Origin: Clostridia bacterium
GTDB taxonomy: Bacteria > Bacillota > Clostridia > Oscillospirales > Butyricicoccaceae
NCBI GenBank assembly: GCA_017407765.1
Contig: JAFQVZ010000135.1
Location: 1 to 6,828 of the forward strand
Direction: 5' to 3'
DNA: 6,828 bases
The number at the start of each line of letters is the position of its first letter. The first letter of the stretch is position 1. Positions 1-6,407 of this stretch are shown piece by piece. Position numbers and translations under genes: made by a program. The notes under the pieces are model-generated. The model ran no database searches. It saw only the letters and a list, made by a program, of their open reading frames with translations, and was not told the origin of the DNA.

Positions 1-778
1 GGTTAAGCCTGAGAACATCTCTGCCCTGCCTTATCCATAGGAATATTCCTGCCGCCATTATACACATAACTGCCTGCGAAGCAAGCATTCCGACCGGATC
101 CATCCTCAGCAGAAGAGGCATCACGACCGATCCGGTAAAATTGATCATCATGTGCAGCAGTATGCTTCTTCCCACACCGCCTGCCAGAGCCTCTTTTCCA
201 AGGATAATTCCTATAACAAAGGCATAAAAGAACTGATACAGATTCATATGCATAAGTCCAAACGTAATTGCCGAAAGAATAACCGCAGGCTTATCACCAA
301 ATACACGCGCCCTGTCGAGAAGGATACCTCTGAATATCAGTTCCTCTACTATGGGTGCCATTATGCCCGAGACTATTGCCATGGGAAGTATTCCAGAATA
401 GCCTACGAGCTCGGCTACAGGGTTGCCTGTCGCCGTTCCGGTAAAAGCCGAAACAATGCTGCTGAGAGCAGTTCCCAGCCAGCTGCAGAGATAACCTATC
501 GCCATAGACACCAGATAGACGGGAATAATGCCTTCAGCAAGTCTTTTTTCGGGCCTGATCTTTACCCCATCTAAAAACCTTGTCATATACCACATTACCG
601 GAAGGCCGAAAACATAATATCCCACTGCGATAAGGAGCATCGGAAACCATCTTGATGCTGCTATGTGAGGATAAAACTCACCTATGATCCATGTAATAAA
701 CGCCTGCGACATATTTGCCAGGGCAGCAACTCCGAAAAGGGCCCATCCCAGCTTTGAAAAATGGCTTTTTGCATTCAC
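1..778 (-). CDS. CPBP-family intramembrane metalloprotease (Abi/CAAX-protease-like), 3' end outside the window
   Basis: The minus strand is open for 259 codons from a GTG at 778 to the window edge, so the C-terminus is missing. The start is fixed by an in-frame TAA directly before it (779-781) and a GGAGG at 790-794, 11 bases upstream. The protein is very hydrophobic, with several membrane segments (roughly residues 11-32, 45-65, 84-112, 128-143, 164-194 and 215-248). All three family motifs are present: EExxxR (E145, E146, R150), FxxxH (F173, H177) and HxxxN (H209, N213). In this family these residues form the active site in the membrane; relatives cleave CAAX-prenylated proteins or act in bacteriocin self-immunity, but the substrate of bacterial members is usually unknown and none is implied here. 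It follows mreB by 57 bases across a terminator. The family call is secure; the specific function is unknown. Confidence 0.9.
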   Translation of the reverse strand, partial: MNAKSHFSKLGWALFGVAALANMSQAFITWIIGEFYPHIAASRWFPMLLIAVGYYVFGLPVMWYMTRFLDGVKIRPEKRLAEGIIPVYLVSMAIGYLCSWLGTALSSIVSAFTGTATGNPVAELVGYSGILPMAIVSGIMAPIVEELIFRGILLDRARVFGDKPAVILSAITFGLMHMNLYQFFYAFVIGIILGKEALAGGVGRSILLHMMINFTGSVVMPLLLRMDPVGMLASQAVMCIMAAGIFLWIRQGRDVLRLN

Positions 779-794
779 TTACAACCTAACCTCC

Positions 795-828
795 AATAAG
801 AAAACGGAGCCGGTTTTCCCGACTCCGT
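795..828 (-). terminator. Rho-independent terminator after mreB
   Basis: On the minus strand a 10-bp stem (828-819 with 813-804, one G-U wobble at 822/810) closes a GAAAA loop and is followed by a broken T-tract, TTTTCTTATT. It starts 7 bases after the mreB stop codon. The opposite strand has A residues after the stem, so it would terminate only minus-strand transcription. The T-tract stops next to the ribosome binding site of the following protease gene. Confidence 0.85.
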
Positions 829-835
829 AAAAATC

Positions 836-1858
836 TTAAAGCATCTGACGCTTTCTCGAAAGATTCATCGTGCCATCCTGCATGGCGTGGATGCTGTCGA
901 GAGATTTGCCTGTGCCGTATGCAACACAGGAGATAGCATCATCGGCAACGCGTGTTGTGATGCCTGTCTTAGCCTCGATAAGCTGATCGAAACCATAGAT
1001 AAGGCTGCCGCCGCCGGTCATAACAATGCCATTTGTTGCAATATCGCCGACCAGCTCGGGAGCTGTTCTTTCAAGAACCGAGTGAACAGCCTCTACGATC
1101 TTGACTGTGACCTCTTCAAAGGCCTCCATCATCTCAGAAGAAGTGACAGTGAATGTCTTGGGAAGGCCGGTCATAAGGCATCTGCCCTTAACCTCCATTG
1201 TTGCCTCCTCAGGTCTGGGGCAAACGCAACCGATTTTCATCTTCATTTCTTCAGCAGTGCGCTCGCCGATAAGAACATTATGCTTTCTTCTGATATACTT
1301 GACGATAGCTTCATCGAACTTATCGCCGGCGACCTTGATGGATGTGGACTCTACGATGCCGCCCAGCGAAATAACAGCAACGTCTGTGGTGCCGCCGCCG
1401 ATATCAACGATCATGTTGCCATTGGGCTTTGCAATATCGATGCCTGCACCAATAGCGGCTGCAACCGGCTCTTCGATAAGATATACCCTCTTGGCGCCTG
1501 CCTGAATACCGGCATCAATAACCGCACGCTCTTCGACCTCTGTGATGACGCTGGGGATGCAGATAATGACATTGGGCTTGAACAGCCTGAAGCCAAGAAC
1601 CTTCTTGATAAACTCGCGGATCATCTTCTCTGTCATGTCATAATCAGAGATAACGCCCTCTCTGAGAGGTCTGACCGCGATAATATTGCCGGGTGTTCTG
1701 CCCAGCATGCTCTGGGCATCGGAACCTACAGCCAGAATCTTGCCTGTCATCTTGTCAACAGCAACGACCGAAGGCTCGTTGAGCGCAATACCCTTACCCT
1801 TTACAAATACAAGCACCGACGCGGTGCCAAGATCTATACCGATATCTCCGTTAGACAT
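836..1858 (-). CDS. mreB: Rod-shape-determining actin homologue, MreB/Mbl family
   Basis: MreB-family proteins polymerise on ATP into membrane-bound filaments that guide the elongation machinery for side-wall peptidoglycan. From the start chosen here the product is 340 aa, the usual family length (about 335-345). Visible actin-fold motifs are phosphate 1 (D9-L-G-T-A-S14), the PxxI-type connecting region (P102), E129-E-P131, phosphate 2 (D152-I-G-G-G-T-T-D159) and the adenosine motif (T281-G-G-G284). LNEPSVVA at 26-33 and GRTPGNI at 53-59 look more like Mbl than like B. subtilis MreB. The frame is open to an ATG at 1897, but that ATG touches the -10 box of a strong promoter and would precede the transcript. 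The ATG at 1858 has GAGG at 1866-1869 with 7 bases spacing and matches family N-termini (MSNGDIGIDLGT). No mreC or mreD is adjacent. Five cysteines, including C211 and C213, are unusual. Confidence 0.95.
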   Translation of the reverse strand: MSNGDIGIDLGTASVLVFVKGKGIALNEPSVVAVDKMTGKILAVGSDAQSMLGRTPGNIIAVRPLREGVISDYDMTEKMIREFIKKVLGFRLFKPNVIICIPSVITEVEERAVIDAGIQAGAKRVYLIEEPVAAAIGAGIDIAKPNGNMIVDIGGGTTDVAVISLGGIVESTSIKVAGDKFDEAIVKYIRRKHNVLIGERTAEEMKMKIGCVCPRPEEATMEVKGRCLMTGLPKTFTVTSSEMMEAFEEVTVKIVEAVHSVLERTAPELVGDIATNGIVMTGGGSLIYGFDQLIEAKTGITTRVADDAISCVAYGTGKSLDSIHAMQDGTMNLSRKRQML

Positions 1859-1865
1859 AAACATA

Positions 1866-1869
1866 CCTC
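1866..1869 (-). promoter_or_regulatory. Ribosome binding site that decides the mreB start
   Basis: GAGG lies 7 bases before the ATG at 1858-1856. The intermediate in-frame ATG at 1864-1862 is only one base from it and cannot use it. The outer ATG at 1897 has only a GGGGAG at 1910-1915, 12 bases away, which lies inside the promoter spacer. Confidence 0.65.
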
Positions 1870-1897
1870 GCATTTTACTAAAAATTTTACTTCCCAT

Positions 1898-1926
1898 ATT
1901 ATATCCATTCTCCCCAGATATTTCAA
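1898..1926 (-). promoter_or_regulatory. Sigma-A-type promoter for mreB
   Basis: Minus-strand TTGAAA (1926-1921, 5 of 6 to the -35 consensus) is separated by exactly 17 bases from a perfect TATAAT (1903-1898). It lies in the 39-base gap between the comF stop and the first ATG of the mreB frame. The expected transcription start is about 1890-1892, giving a leader of about 32-34 bases before the ATG at 1858. It would let mreB be expressed independently of the upstream operon. Confidence 0.8.
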
Positions 1927-1936
1927 CAATTATATT

Positions 1937-2593
1937 TTAATATGATTTTTCTGTTTTAGCAACAGTAATGACGAATACTTTTTCGGCTCCGGCCTGCTTC
2001 AGAACACGGGCACATTCCGATGCCGTAGCTCCGGTTGTAAATATATCATCTGTTAATAAGACTGTTTTCCCGCCGATTTGTTCCGCATGTGAACGTACTT
2101 CGATCGACCCCAGTATATTGGCTTTTCTTTCATTGGGTTTAAGACCAAACATGGGCCTTGTCCTGCGTGTCTTTGAAAGAACATTTAAATAGTCCTTGCC
2201 CGACTTCTCTGCAAGTCTATGCGCAAGAAGCCCCGTATGATCGTATCCCCTCTTCCGAAGGTTAAACCTGTTTGTAGGAACCGAAACAATAACATCAGCC
2301 TCAGTTATCAGAGGACTGTCGCCAAAAGATTTTATAAGCAGATCTGCATATACCGATGCATATTCTTTTCGCCCGCCGAACTTGAATCGGTGAAGTGATT
2401 CTCGTATATTTCCCGAATATATGTATGCGGCGGCACCTCTGTCAAAGAACTCGCCCTCGAACAAATGAACCGAAGGCATCACCTTTTCATAACATGAAGA
2501 ACATATCCCTCGTTTACTGTCATCTTCGTCAAGAAGACTGTGACAAAAGACACACTTTGGAGGAAAAAGCAGATCAAGAAGCCGGTCAAGCAT
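1937..2593 (-). CDS. comF: ComF family protein (phosphoribosyltransferase-like, competence-associated)
   Basis: The product is 218 aa, within the normal ComF range. The N-terminus carries a four-cysteine zinc-ribbon-like motif (C14-x2-C17 and C31-x2-C34). The C-terminal part has a type I phosphoribosyltransferase fold with the PRPP loop D182-D-I-F-T-T-G-A-T190 preceded by a hydrophobic strand. In naturally transformable bacteria ComF acts in the cytoplasm in handling incoming single-stranded DNA, working with the ComFA helicase and recombination proteins; no enzymatic substrate is firmly known for this group. Its ATG lies inside the end of recD2: the genes share the 8 bases ATGCTTGA, so translation is probably coupled. 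A GGGGA at 2603-2607 lies 9 bases before the start. No comFA is in view, so a role in competence here is inference; homologues are widespread in species not known to be transformable. Confidence 0.92.
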   Translation of the reverse strand: MLDRLLDLLFPPKCVFCHSLLDEDDSKRGICSSCYEKVMPSVHLFEGEFFDRGAAAYIYSGNIRESLHRFKFGGRKEYASVYADLLIKSFGDSPLITEADVIVSVPTNRFNLRKRGYDHTGLLAHRLAEKSGKDYLNVLSKTRRTRPMFGLKPNERKANILGSIEVRSHAEQIGGKTVLLTDDIFTTGATASECARVLKQAGAEKVFVITVAKTEKSY

Positions 2594-4811
2594 TGTTCAA
2601 CGTCCCCATAATACGCATTTTAAGCGCAGAGAAACGCTTATTCTTTTTGTTTGTTTCGATCATTTTTGCCACAATATCTTCTCTGCCAACAATAACCAAC
2701 AGTTTTTTTGCACGGGTGACCGCCGTGTAAAGCATACTGCGGGTCAGCAGCCTCTGAGGCGCGGCAAATAACGGTATTACAACTGCCTGATATTCGCTGC
2801 CCTGAGATTTATGAACTGTCACGGCATAGGCATGTTCAAGCTGATTTATCTCATCAAACGTATAATCGGCCTCTCTGTCATCATATCTGACCACCAGAAT
2901 GCGAGAAGGCACATCAATGTGAACTATTACGCCTGTATCGCCGTTAAAGACCCCTGTTCCTACCTCTGCAGCATCCAGCCTTCTCCACATCATATCATAG
3001 TTGTTTTTTACCTGCATGACTCTGTCGCCGGTTCTGAAAACTATGTTTCCCATCTTAACTTCAGCTTTATCGCGTGAAGGGGGATTAAGCTCATTCTGAA
3101 GCAGCTGGTTTAGTGCTGTAGTTCCGCAGGCCAGCTGTCGCGAGGGGCAGATAACCTGAATATCCTCCGGCTCGATCCCAAACTTAAGAGGGATCCTTTC
3201 AGTGATCATTGTCAGGACCTTTGAAGCGGTGGATTCAGCGGTGCGGGCACCCGCAAAAAAGAAATCTCCGGTGTTTTTTGATATCGGCGGCATCTCGCCA
3301 TGGTTGATCATGTGCGAGTTTATAACAATATCGCTTCCCTGCGCCTGACGGAAAATTTCCGTAAGCCTTGTTTTGGGTATTTCAGGGCAGGCAAGAAGCT
3401 CGGAAAAGAAGCTTCCCGGTCCGATGGGAGGAAGCTGATCGGCATCTCCAATAAGCACAAGCCTTGTATGCGGTTTCATTGCATCAAGAAGTGAAGATGC
3501 CAGCATCAGGTCAAGCATCGAGGCCTCATCTACGATTATAACATCGGTATCAAGGGGATTCTGCCTGTCTCTCCTGAAGGCGACTGTTCCCTGCGCCGAA
3601 TCATACACCGATTCCAGCATTCTGTGAAGAGTCTTTGCCTCGCGTCCGCATATCTCACTCATTCGCTTTGCAGCCCTGCCCGTGGGCGCGGCCAGCATAA
3701 AGCTGAGCCCGTTTGCCTCAAGAAGCTCGAGCATACAGAGCAGAGCTGTCGTCTTGCCTGTACCCGGTCCTCCGGTAACAAGGGTCAGCGCGCTTTCAAA
3801 ACAGGTCCTGACAGCCGTTTTCTGTCCTTCGCCATATTCGATACCATGGCTTCTTTCGGTTTTTTCGATAAGTTTGTCAAGATTTCTGGGCGCAGCGACC
3901 TTCATGGCGATAAGCCTGTGAACTTCATCGGTTATAAAGGTCTCGCAGCGGTAAAGATAATCGAGATAACAAACGTCATGTCCTCTGACCACATCCAGAA
4001 CTATCTTTCCCTTTTCAATAAGATCTTCAAGCGGTTCAAAAAGCGAATCCTCATCAATTTCGCAAAGGCTGGCCGTTGCCTCGATCAATTTATCTTCAGG
4101 AATAAATGCGTGACCGTTTTCGGCATTGAAATAGAGCTCATAAAGCAAACCGGCTTCAAGTCTTTCGATGCAATCATCTGTAAAACCAAGATCTGAAGCA
4201 ACACGGTCTACTTCATAAAAATCCACTTCAAAGCCCTTTTCACAAAGGATATATGGATTATTTTTCAAAAGCTCCAGCGATGCCGTACCGTATGTTCGGA
4301 AAAGAGCCGCGGAAATGTGAGGCGGAAGCTGATAGTGCGCCAGAAAATCCATTATCATCTTCATGGCATTCAGCCTTCTGAAGCTTTCACCCATTTCTAT
4401 GGCTCTCGAAAGGGATATTCCTCTTATCTGAGTCAGTCGTTCGGGCTCGTTGGCAATAACGCTGAAGGAATCCTTGCCGAAAGCAGTAACAATGGCTTTG
4501 GCAGTCTTCGCGCCAATGCCCCTGACTGTACCGGACGAAAGATAATCGTATATTCCCGACACCGTTTCAGGCATTTCGCGTGTATATGATGTGACCGCGA
4601 ACTGGGGGCCATGCTTGGGATGACTGGTGAACTCGCCGAGGGCTGTTATCCTTTCGCCCATGCCCAGAAAAGGCATGGTGCCCACAACGGTAATATCATC
4701 GCCGTTATCAAGCACTGCCTTCGCAACAGCATATCCGCTTTCATCGCTGCGGTAGATGATCGCATCTATCATTCCGCTTATCTCTGTAAGTTCCTTGTTC
4801 AACCCTATCAC
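2586..4811 (-). CDS. recD2: RecD2-type ATP-dependent DNA helicase
   Basis: The product is 741 aa, typical of RecD2, the RecD-like superfamily 1B 5'-3' helicase found in bacteria without RecBCD and linked to DNA repair and replication-fork maintenance. The N-terminal extension includes an OB-like region (about residues 10-75) and tandem helix-hairpin-helix elements (VRGIG at 96-100, IRGIS at 129-133). Helicase motifs follow in order: Walker A G347-G-P-G-T-G-K-T354, Walker B V427-D-E-A-S431, motif III G455-D-A-D-Q-L-P-P462, an arginine-bearing TEIFRQA (484-490), an SH3-like GDRVMQVKNNYD (595-606), H667-K-S-Q-G-S672 and Y695-T-A-V-T-R700. No motif is damaged. The start taken is GTG at 4811, with GGAAGG at 4821-4826 and an in-frame stop at 4827-4829. 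A TTG three codons later (4802) has an equally good GAGGTGAT site. The gene follows the 32-codon membrane gene by 33 bases and overlaps comF. Confidence 0.96.
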   Translation of the reverse strand: MIGLNKELTEISGMIDAIIYRSDESGYAVAKAVLDNGDDITVVGTMPFLGMGERITALGEFTSHPKHGPQFAVTSYTREMPETVSGIYDYLSSGTVRGIGAKTAKAIVTAFGKDSFSVIANEPERLTQIRGISLSRAIEMGESFRRLNAMKMIMDFLAHYQLPPHISAALFRTYGTASLELLKNNPYILCEKGFEVDFYEVDRVASDLGFTDDCIERLEAGLLYELYFNAENGHAFIPEDKLIEATASLCEIDEDSLFEPLEDLIEKGKIVLDVVRGHDVCYLDYLYRCETFITDEVHRLIAMKVAAPRNLDKLIEKTERSHGIEYGEGQKTAVRTCFESALTLVTGGPGTGKTTALLCMLELLEANGLSFMLAAPTGRAAKRMSEICGREAKTLHRMLESVYDSAQGTVAFRRDRQNPLDTDVIIVDEASMLDLMLASSLLDAMKPHTRLVLIGDADQLPPIGPGSFFSELLACPEIPKTRLTEIFRQAQGSDIVINSHMINHGEMPPISKNTGDFFFAGARTAESTASKVLTMITERIPLKFGIEPEDIQVICPSRQLACGTTALNQLLQNELNPPSRDKAEVKMGNIVFRTGDRVMQVKNNYDMMWRRLDAAEVGTGVFNGDTGVIVHIDVPSRILVVRYDDREADYTFDEINQLEHAYAVTVHKSQGSEYQAVVIPLFAAPQRLLTRSMLYTAVTRAKKLLVIVGREDIVAKMIETNKKNKRFSALKMRIMGTLNNA

Positions 4812-4828
4812 CTCTGCCGGCCTTCCTT
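4807..4828 (-). promoter_or_regulatory. Two overlapping ribosome binding sites at the recD2 start
   Basis: AAGGAAGG at 4828-4821 serves the GTG at 4811 with 9 bases between. GAGGTGAT at 4814-4807, complementary to much of the 16S rRNA tail, includes that GTG and would serve the TTG at 4802, 8 bases after its GAGG core. The two candidate starts differ by only three residues, giving 741 or 738 aa. Confidence 0.5.
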
Positions 4829-4844
4829 AACCGAAGCACCGCTT

Positions 4845-4943
4845 TTATTTAAACTTATTTGAAACAACACTTATAACTTCGGCAAGCATCCATAGCAGCA
4901 CCGACGAATAAAGTATTGCCAATATAACAAACATTGCGCCCAT
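4845..4943 (-). CDS. Small single-span membrane protein, 32 aa, unknown function
   Basis: An ATG at 4943 opens 32 codons ending in TAA at 4845-4847. It has one of the best ribosome binding sites in the window: GGAGG at 4951-4955 within GGGAGGGG, 7 bases before the ATG. The product starts MGAMFVILAILY and ends SNKFK. Residues 4-28 form one hydrophobic helix, interrupted by W18 and by an acidic E22, followed by a short polar tail with two lysines; by the positive-inside rule the C-terminus would be cytoplasmic. The gene fills the gap between cysS (54 bases upstream) and recD2 (33 bases downstream), on the same strand, so it is probably co-transcribed. I do not recognise a family. It could be a regulator of a membrane protein or a small toxin-like peptide, but nothing here decides. 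The strong binding site and placement argue that it is translated; chance cannot be excluded without conservation data. Confidence 0.6.
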   Translation of the reverse strand: MGAMFVILAILYSSVLLWMLAEVISVVSNKFK

Positions 4944-4984
4944 TTTTACCCCTCCCATACAGGGTATGCAACAGGCGCAATGTT
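4930..4984 (-). promoter_or_regulatory. Perfect 11-bp inverted repeat enclosing the start of the small membrane-protein gene
   Basis: On the minus strand AACATTGCGCC (4984-4974) is an exact reverse complement of GGCGCAATGTT (4940-4930). The right arm covers codons 2 to 5 of the 32-codon gene, and the 33-base loop holds its ribosome binding site and ATG. Inside the loop CATAC (4968-4964) can pair with GTATG (4960-4956), leaving GGAGG free. Alternatively TACCC (4966-4962) can pair with GGGTA (4951-4947), hiding it. A T-rich stretch, TTTGTTATATT, follows the outer stem, so a weak terminator or attenuator after cysS is another reading. Confidence 0.55.
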
Positions 4985-4997
4985 AGATTTCAATTAA

Positions 4998-6401
4998 TTA
5001 TGCGCGGCTCCACTTAACGCCCTGAGGTGTATCCTCAAGGATGATTCCGCGTGCCTTGAGATCATCTCTGATCCTGTCGGCTTCGGCAAAGTTCTTTGCC
5101 TTTCTTGCTGCCTGACGCTGAGCGATCAGCTCGTCGATCTCCTTATCGAGCGAATCCTCTTCGCTCTCGGTCTGTCCGATGCCAAGAACACCGCACAGCT
5201 CTGTCAGCATCTCAAGAGCTGCCTTGCAGTATGCCTTTGTGACATCCTTTTCAGCGCTGACAGTATTGGCTTCCTTGACCAGTTCGAAGATGACCGATAC
5301 TGCATCAGCAGAATTAAGATCATCATCCATAGCATCACAGAAGCGCTGCTTGAAACCGTCAAATGCTGCTGCAGAAGCACTTTCCTTCTCTGTCATCTCT
5401 CCCTCTGCACCCTTATCGCTGAGGAATGCCAGGTTAGCCAGAGATGCATTGATCCTTGCCAGCGAAGCCTTAGCCTGCTCAAGAGATTCTCTGGAATAGT
5501 TGACAGGTGTACGGTAGTGAGCCGAAATCATAAAGAAGCGGATGGCCTCATATCCGTATACAGCAGCCGCATCTCTAACTGTGAAGAAGTTGCCGAGCGA
5601 CTTGGACATCTTCTGATTATCTACATTCAGGAATGCATTGTGCATCCAGTAGTTTGCAAAAGGCTTGCCGTTTGCACCCTCCGACTGGGCGATCTCGTTC
5701 TCGTGATGGGGGAAGCAGAGGTCTACACCGCCGGAATGAATGTCGATTGTCTCGCCGAGGTATCTTCTGGCCATAGCGGAACACTCGATATGCCAGCCGG
5801 GACGGCCCTGGCCCCAGGGAGACTCCCACGAAGGCTCGCCGGGCTTGGCTGCCTTCCACAGAGCAAAGTCCATGGGATTTTCCTTATGCTCGCGAACATC
5901 GATACGCGCGCCCGCCTCAAGATCCTCAAGAGGCTGGTGAGAGAGCTTGCCATAGTCCTTGAAAGACTTTGTGCGGAAGTATACATCGCCCTCAGCCGCA
6001 TAGGCAAGGCCCTTGTCTTCAAGTGTCTTTACGATATCAATGATCTCATCAATATTTTCGGTTGCTTTGGGATGAACGGTAGCTTCCTTTATGCCAAGGC
6101 CCTTGGCATCGATAAAATACTCTGCAATATACTTATCGGCGATCTTGTCATAGGTCGTGCCCTCTTCATTGGCCTTCTTGATGACCTTATCATCGATATC
6201 TGTAAAGTTCTGAACAAATCTTACTTCATAGCCTCTATACTCAAGGTATCTTCTGAGAAGATCAAACATGATAAAGGGTCTGGCATTACCGATATGGAAA
6301 TAGTTATAAACGGTAGGGCCGCAGGAATACATCCTTACCTTTCCCTCTTCAAGAGGCTTGAACTCTTCTTTTTTCCTAGTAAGTGTATTAAAAATTTTCA
6401 T
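4998..6401 (-). CDS. cysS: Cysteinyl-tRNA synthetase
   Basis: This class I enzyme activates cysteine with ATP and loads it onto tRNA-Cys in the cytoplasm. The 467-aa length is normal for the family. The ATP-binding signature HIGN is at residues 36-39 and KMSKS at 264-268. The four zinc ligands that select cysteine in the E. coli enzyme (C28, C209, H234, E238) align with C27, C207, H232 and E236 here, so the active site looks intact. The anticodon-binding helical region fills the last 150 or so residues, ending in [11 protein letters not shown]. The ATG at 6401 has GGGG at 6411-6414, 9 bases upstream, within the last codons of pgsA. Only 6 bases separate it from the pgsA stop, which implies co-transcription and probable translational coupling. 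The mrnC (Mini-ribonuclease III) gene that commonly follows cysS in Bacillus and many clostridia is absent. Confidence 0.98.
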   Translation of the reverse strand: MKIFNTLTRKKEEFKPLEEGKVRMYSCGPTVYNYFHIGNARPFIMFDLLRRYLEYRGYEVRFVQNFTDIDDKVIKKANEEGTTYDKIADKYIAEYFIDAKGLGIKEATVHPKATENIDEIIDIVKTLEDKGLAYAAEGDVYFRTKSFKDYGKLSHQPLEDLEAGARIDVREHKENPMDFALWKAAKPGEPSWESPWGQGRPGWHIECSAMARRYLGETIDIHSGGVDLCFPHHENEIAQSEGANGKPFANYWMHNAFLNVDNQKMSKSLGNFFTVRDAAAVYGYEAIRFFMISAHYRTPVNYSRESLEQAKASLARINASLANLAFLSDKGAEGEMTEKESASAAAFDGFKQRFCDAMDDDLNSADAVSVIFELVKEANTVSAEKDVTKAYCKAALEMLTELCGVLGIGQTESEEDSLDKEIDELIAQRQAARKAKNFAEADRIRDDLKARGIILEDTPQGVKWSRA

Positions 6402-6407
6402 CTTGGA

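Noticed and set aside
152..574. A 140-codon plus-strand open frame at the left end
   Set aside because: It lies opposite the CPBP protease gene, whose three catalytic motifs are intact on the minus strand. The plus-strand product has no family features.
887..1945. A 352-codon plus-strand open frame opposite almost all of mreB
   Set aside because: The translation has no recognisable domain and is rich in Asp, Cys and Asn from reading the reverse complement of well-conserved mreB codons. There is no sensible binding site, and the minus-strand protein has every actin-family motif.
3624..4196. A 190-codon plus-strand open frame within recD2
   Set aside because: It is a shadow of the helicase gene: unpatterned composition and no binding site, while the opposite strand carries the helicase motifs.
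4944..4975. A possible promoter TTGCAT-N17-TAAAAA ahead of the microprotein gene
   Set aside because: The -35 matches only 3 of 6 and the -10 4 of 6, and the -10 would fall between the ribosome binding site and the ATG, so a transcript starting there would lack the binding site.
4974..4984. The inverted repeat as a mobile-element end or attachment site
   Set aside because: There is no transposase, recombinase, target duplication or compositional break nearby; the repeat is centred on a gene start, which a local RNA structure explains better.
5617..6022. Two minus-strand open frames inside cysS (80 and 99 codons)
   Set aside because: They are alternative frames of the intact synthetase gene, with low-information, arginine- and proline-rich translations and no binding sites.
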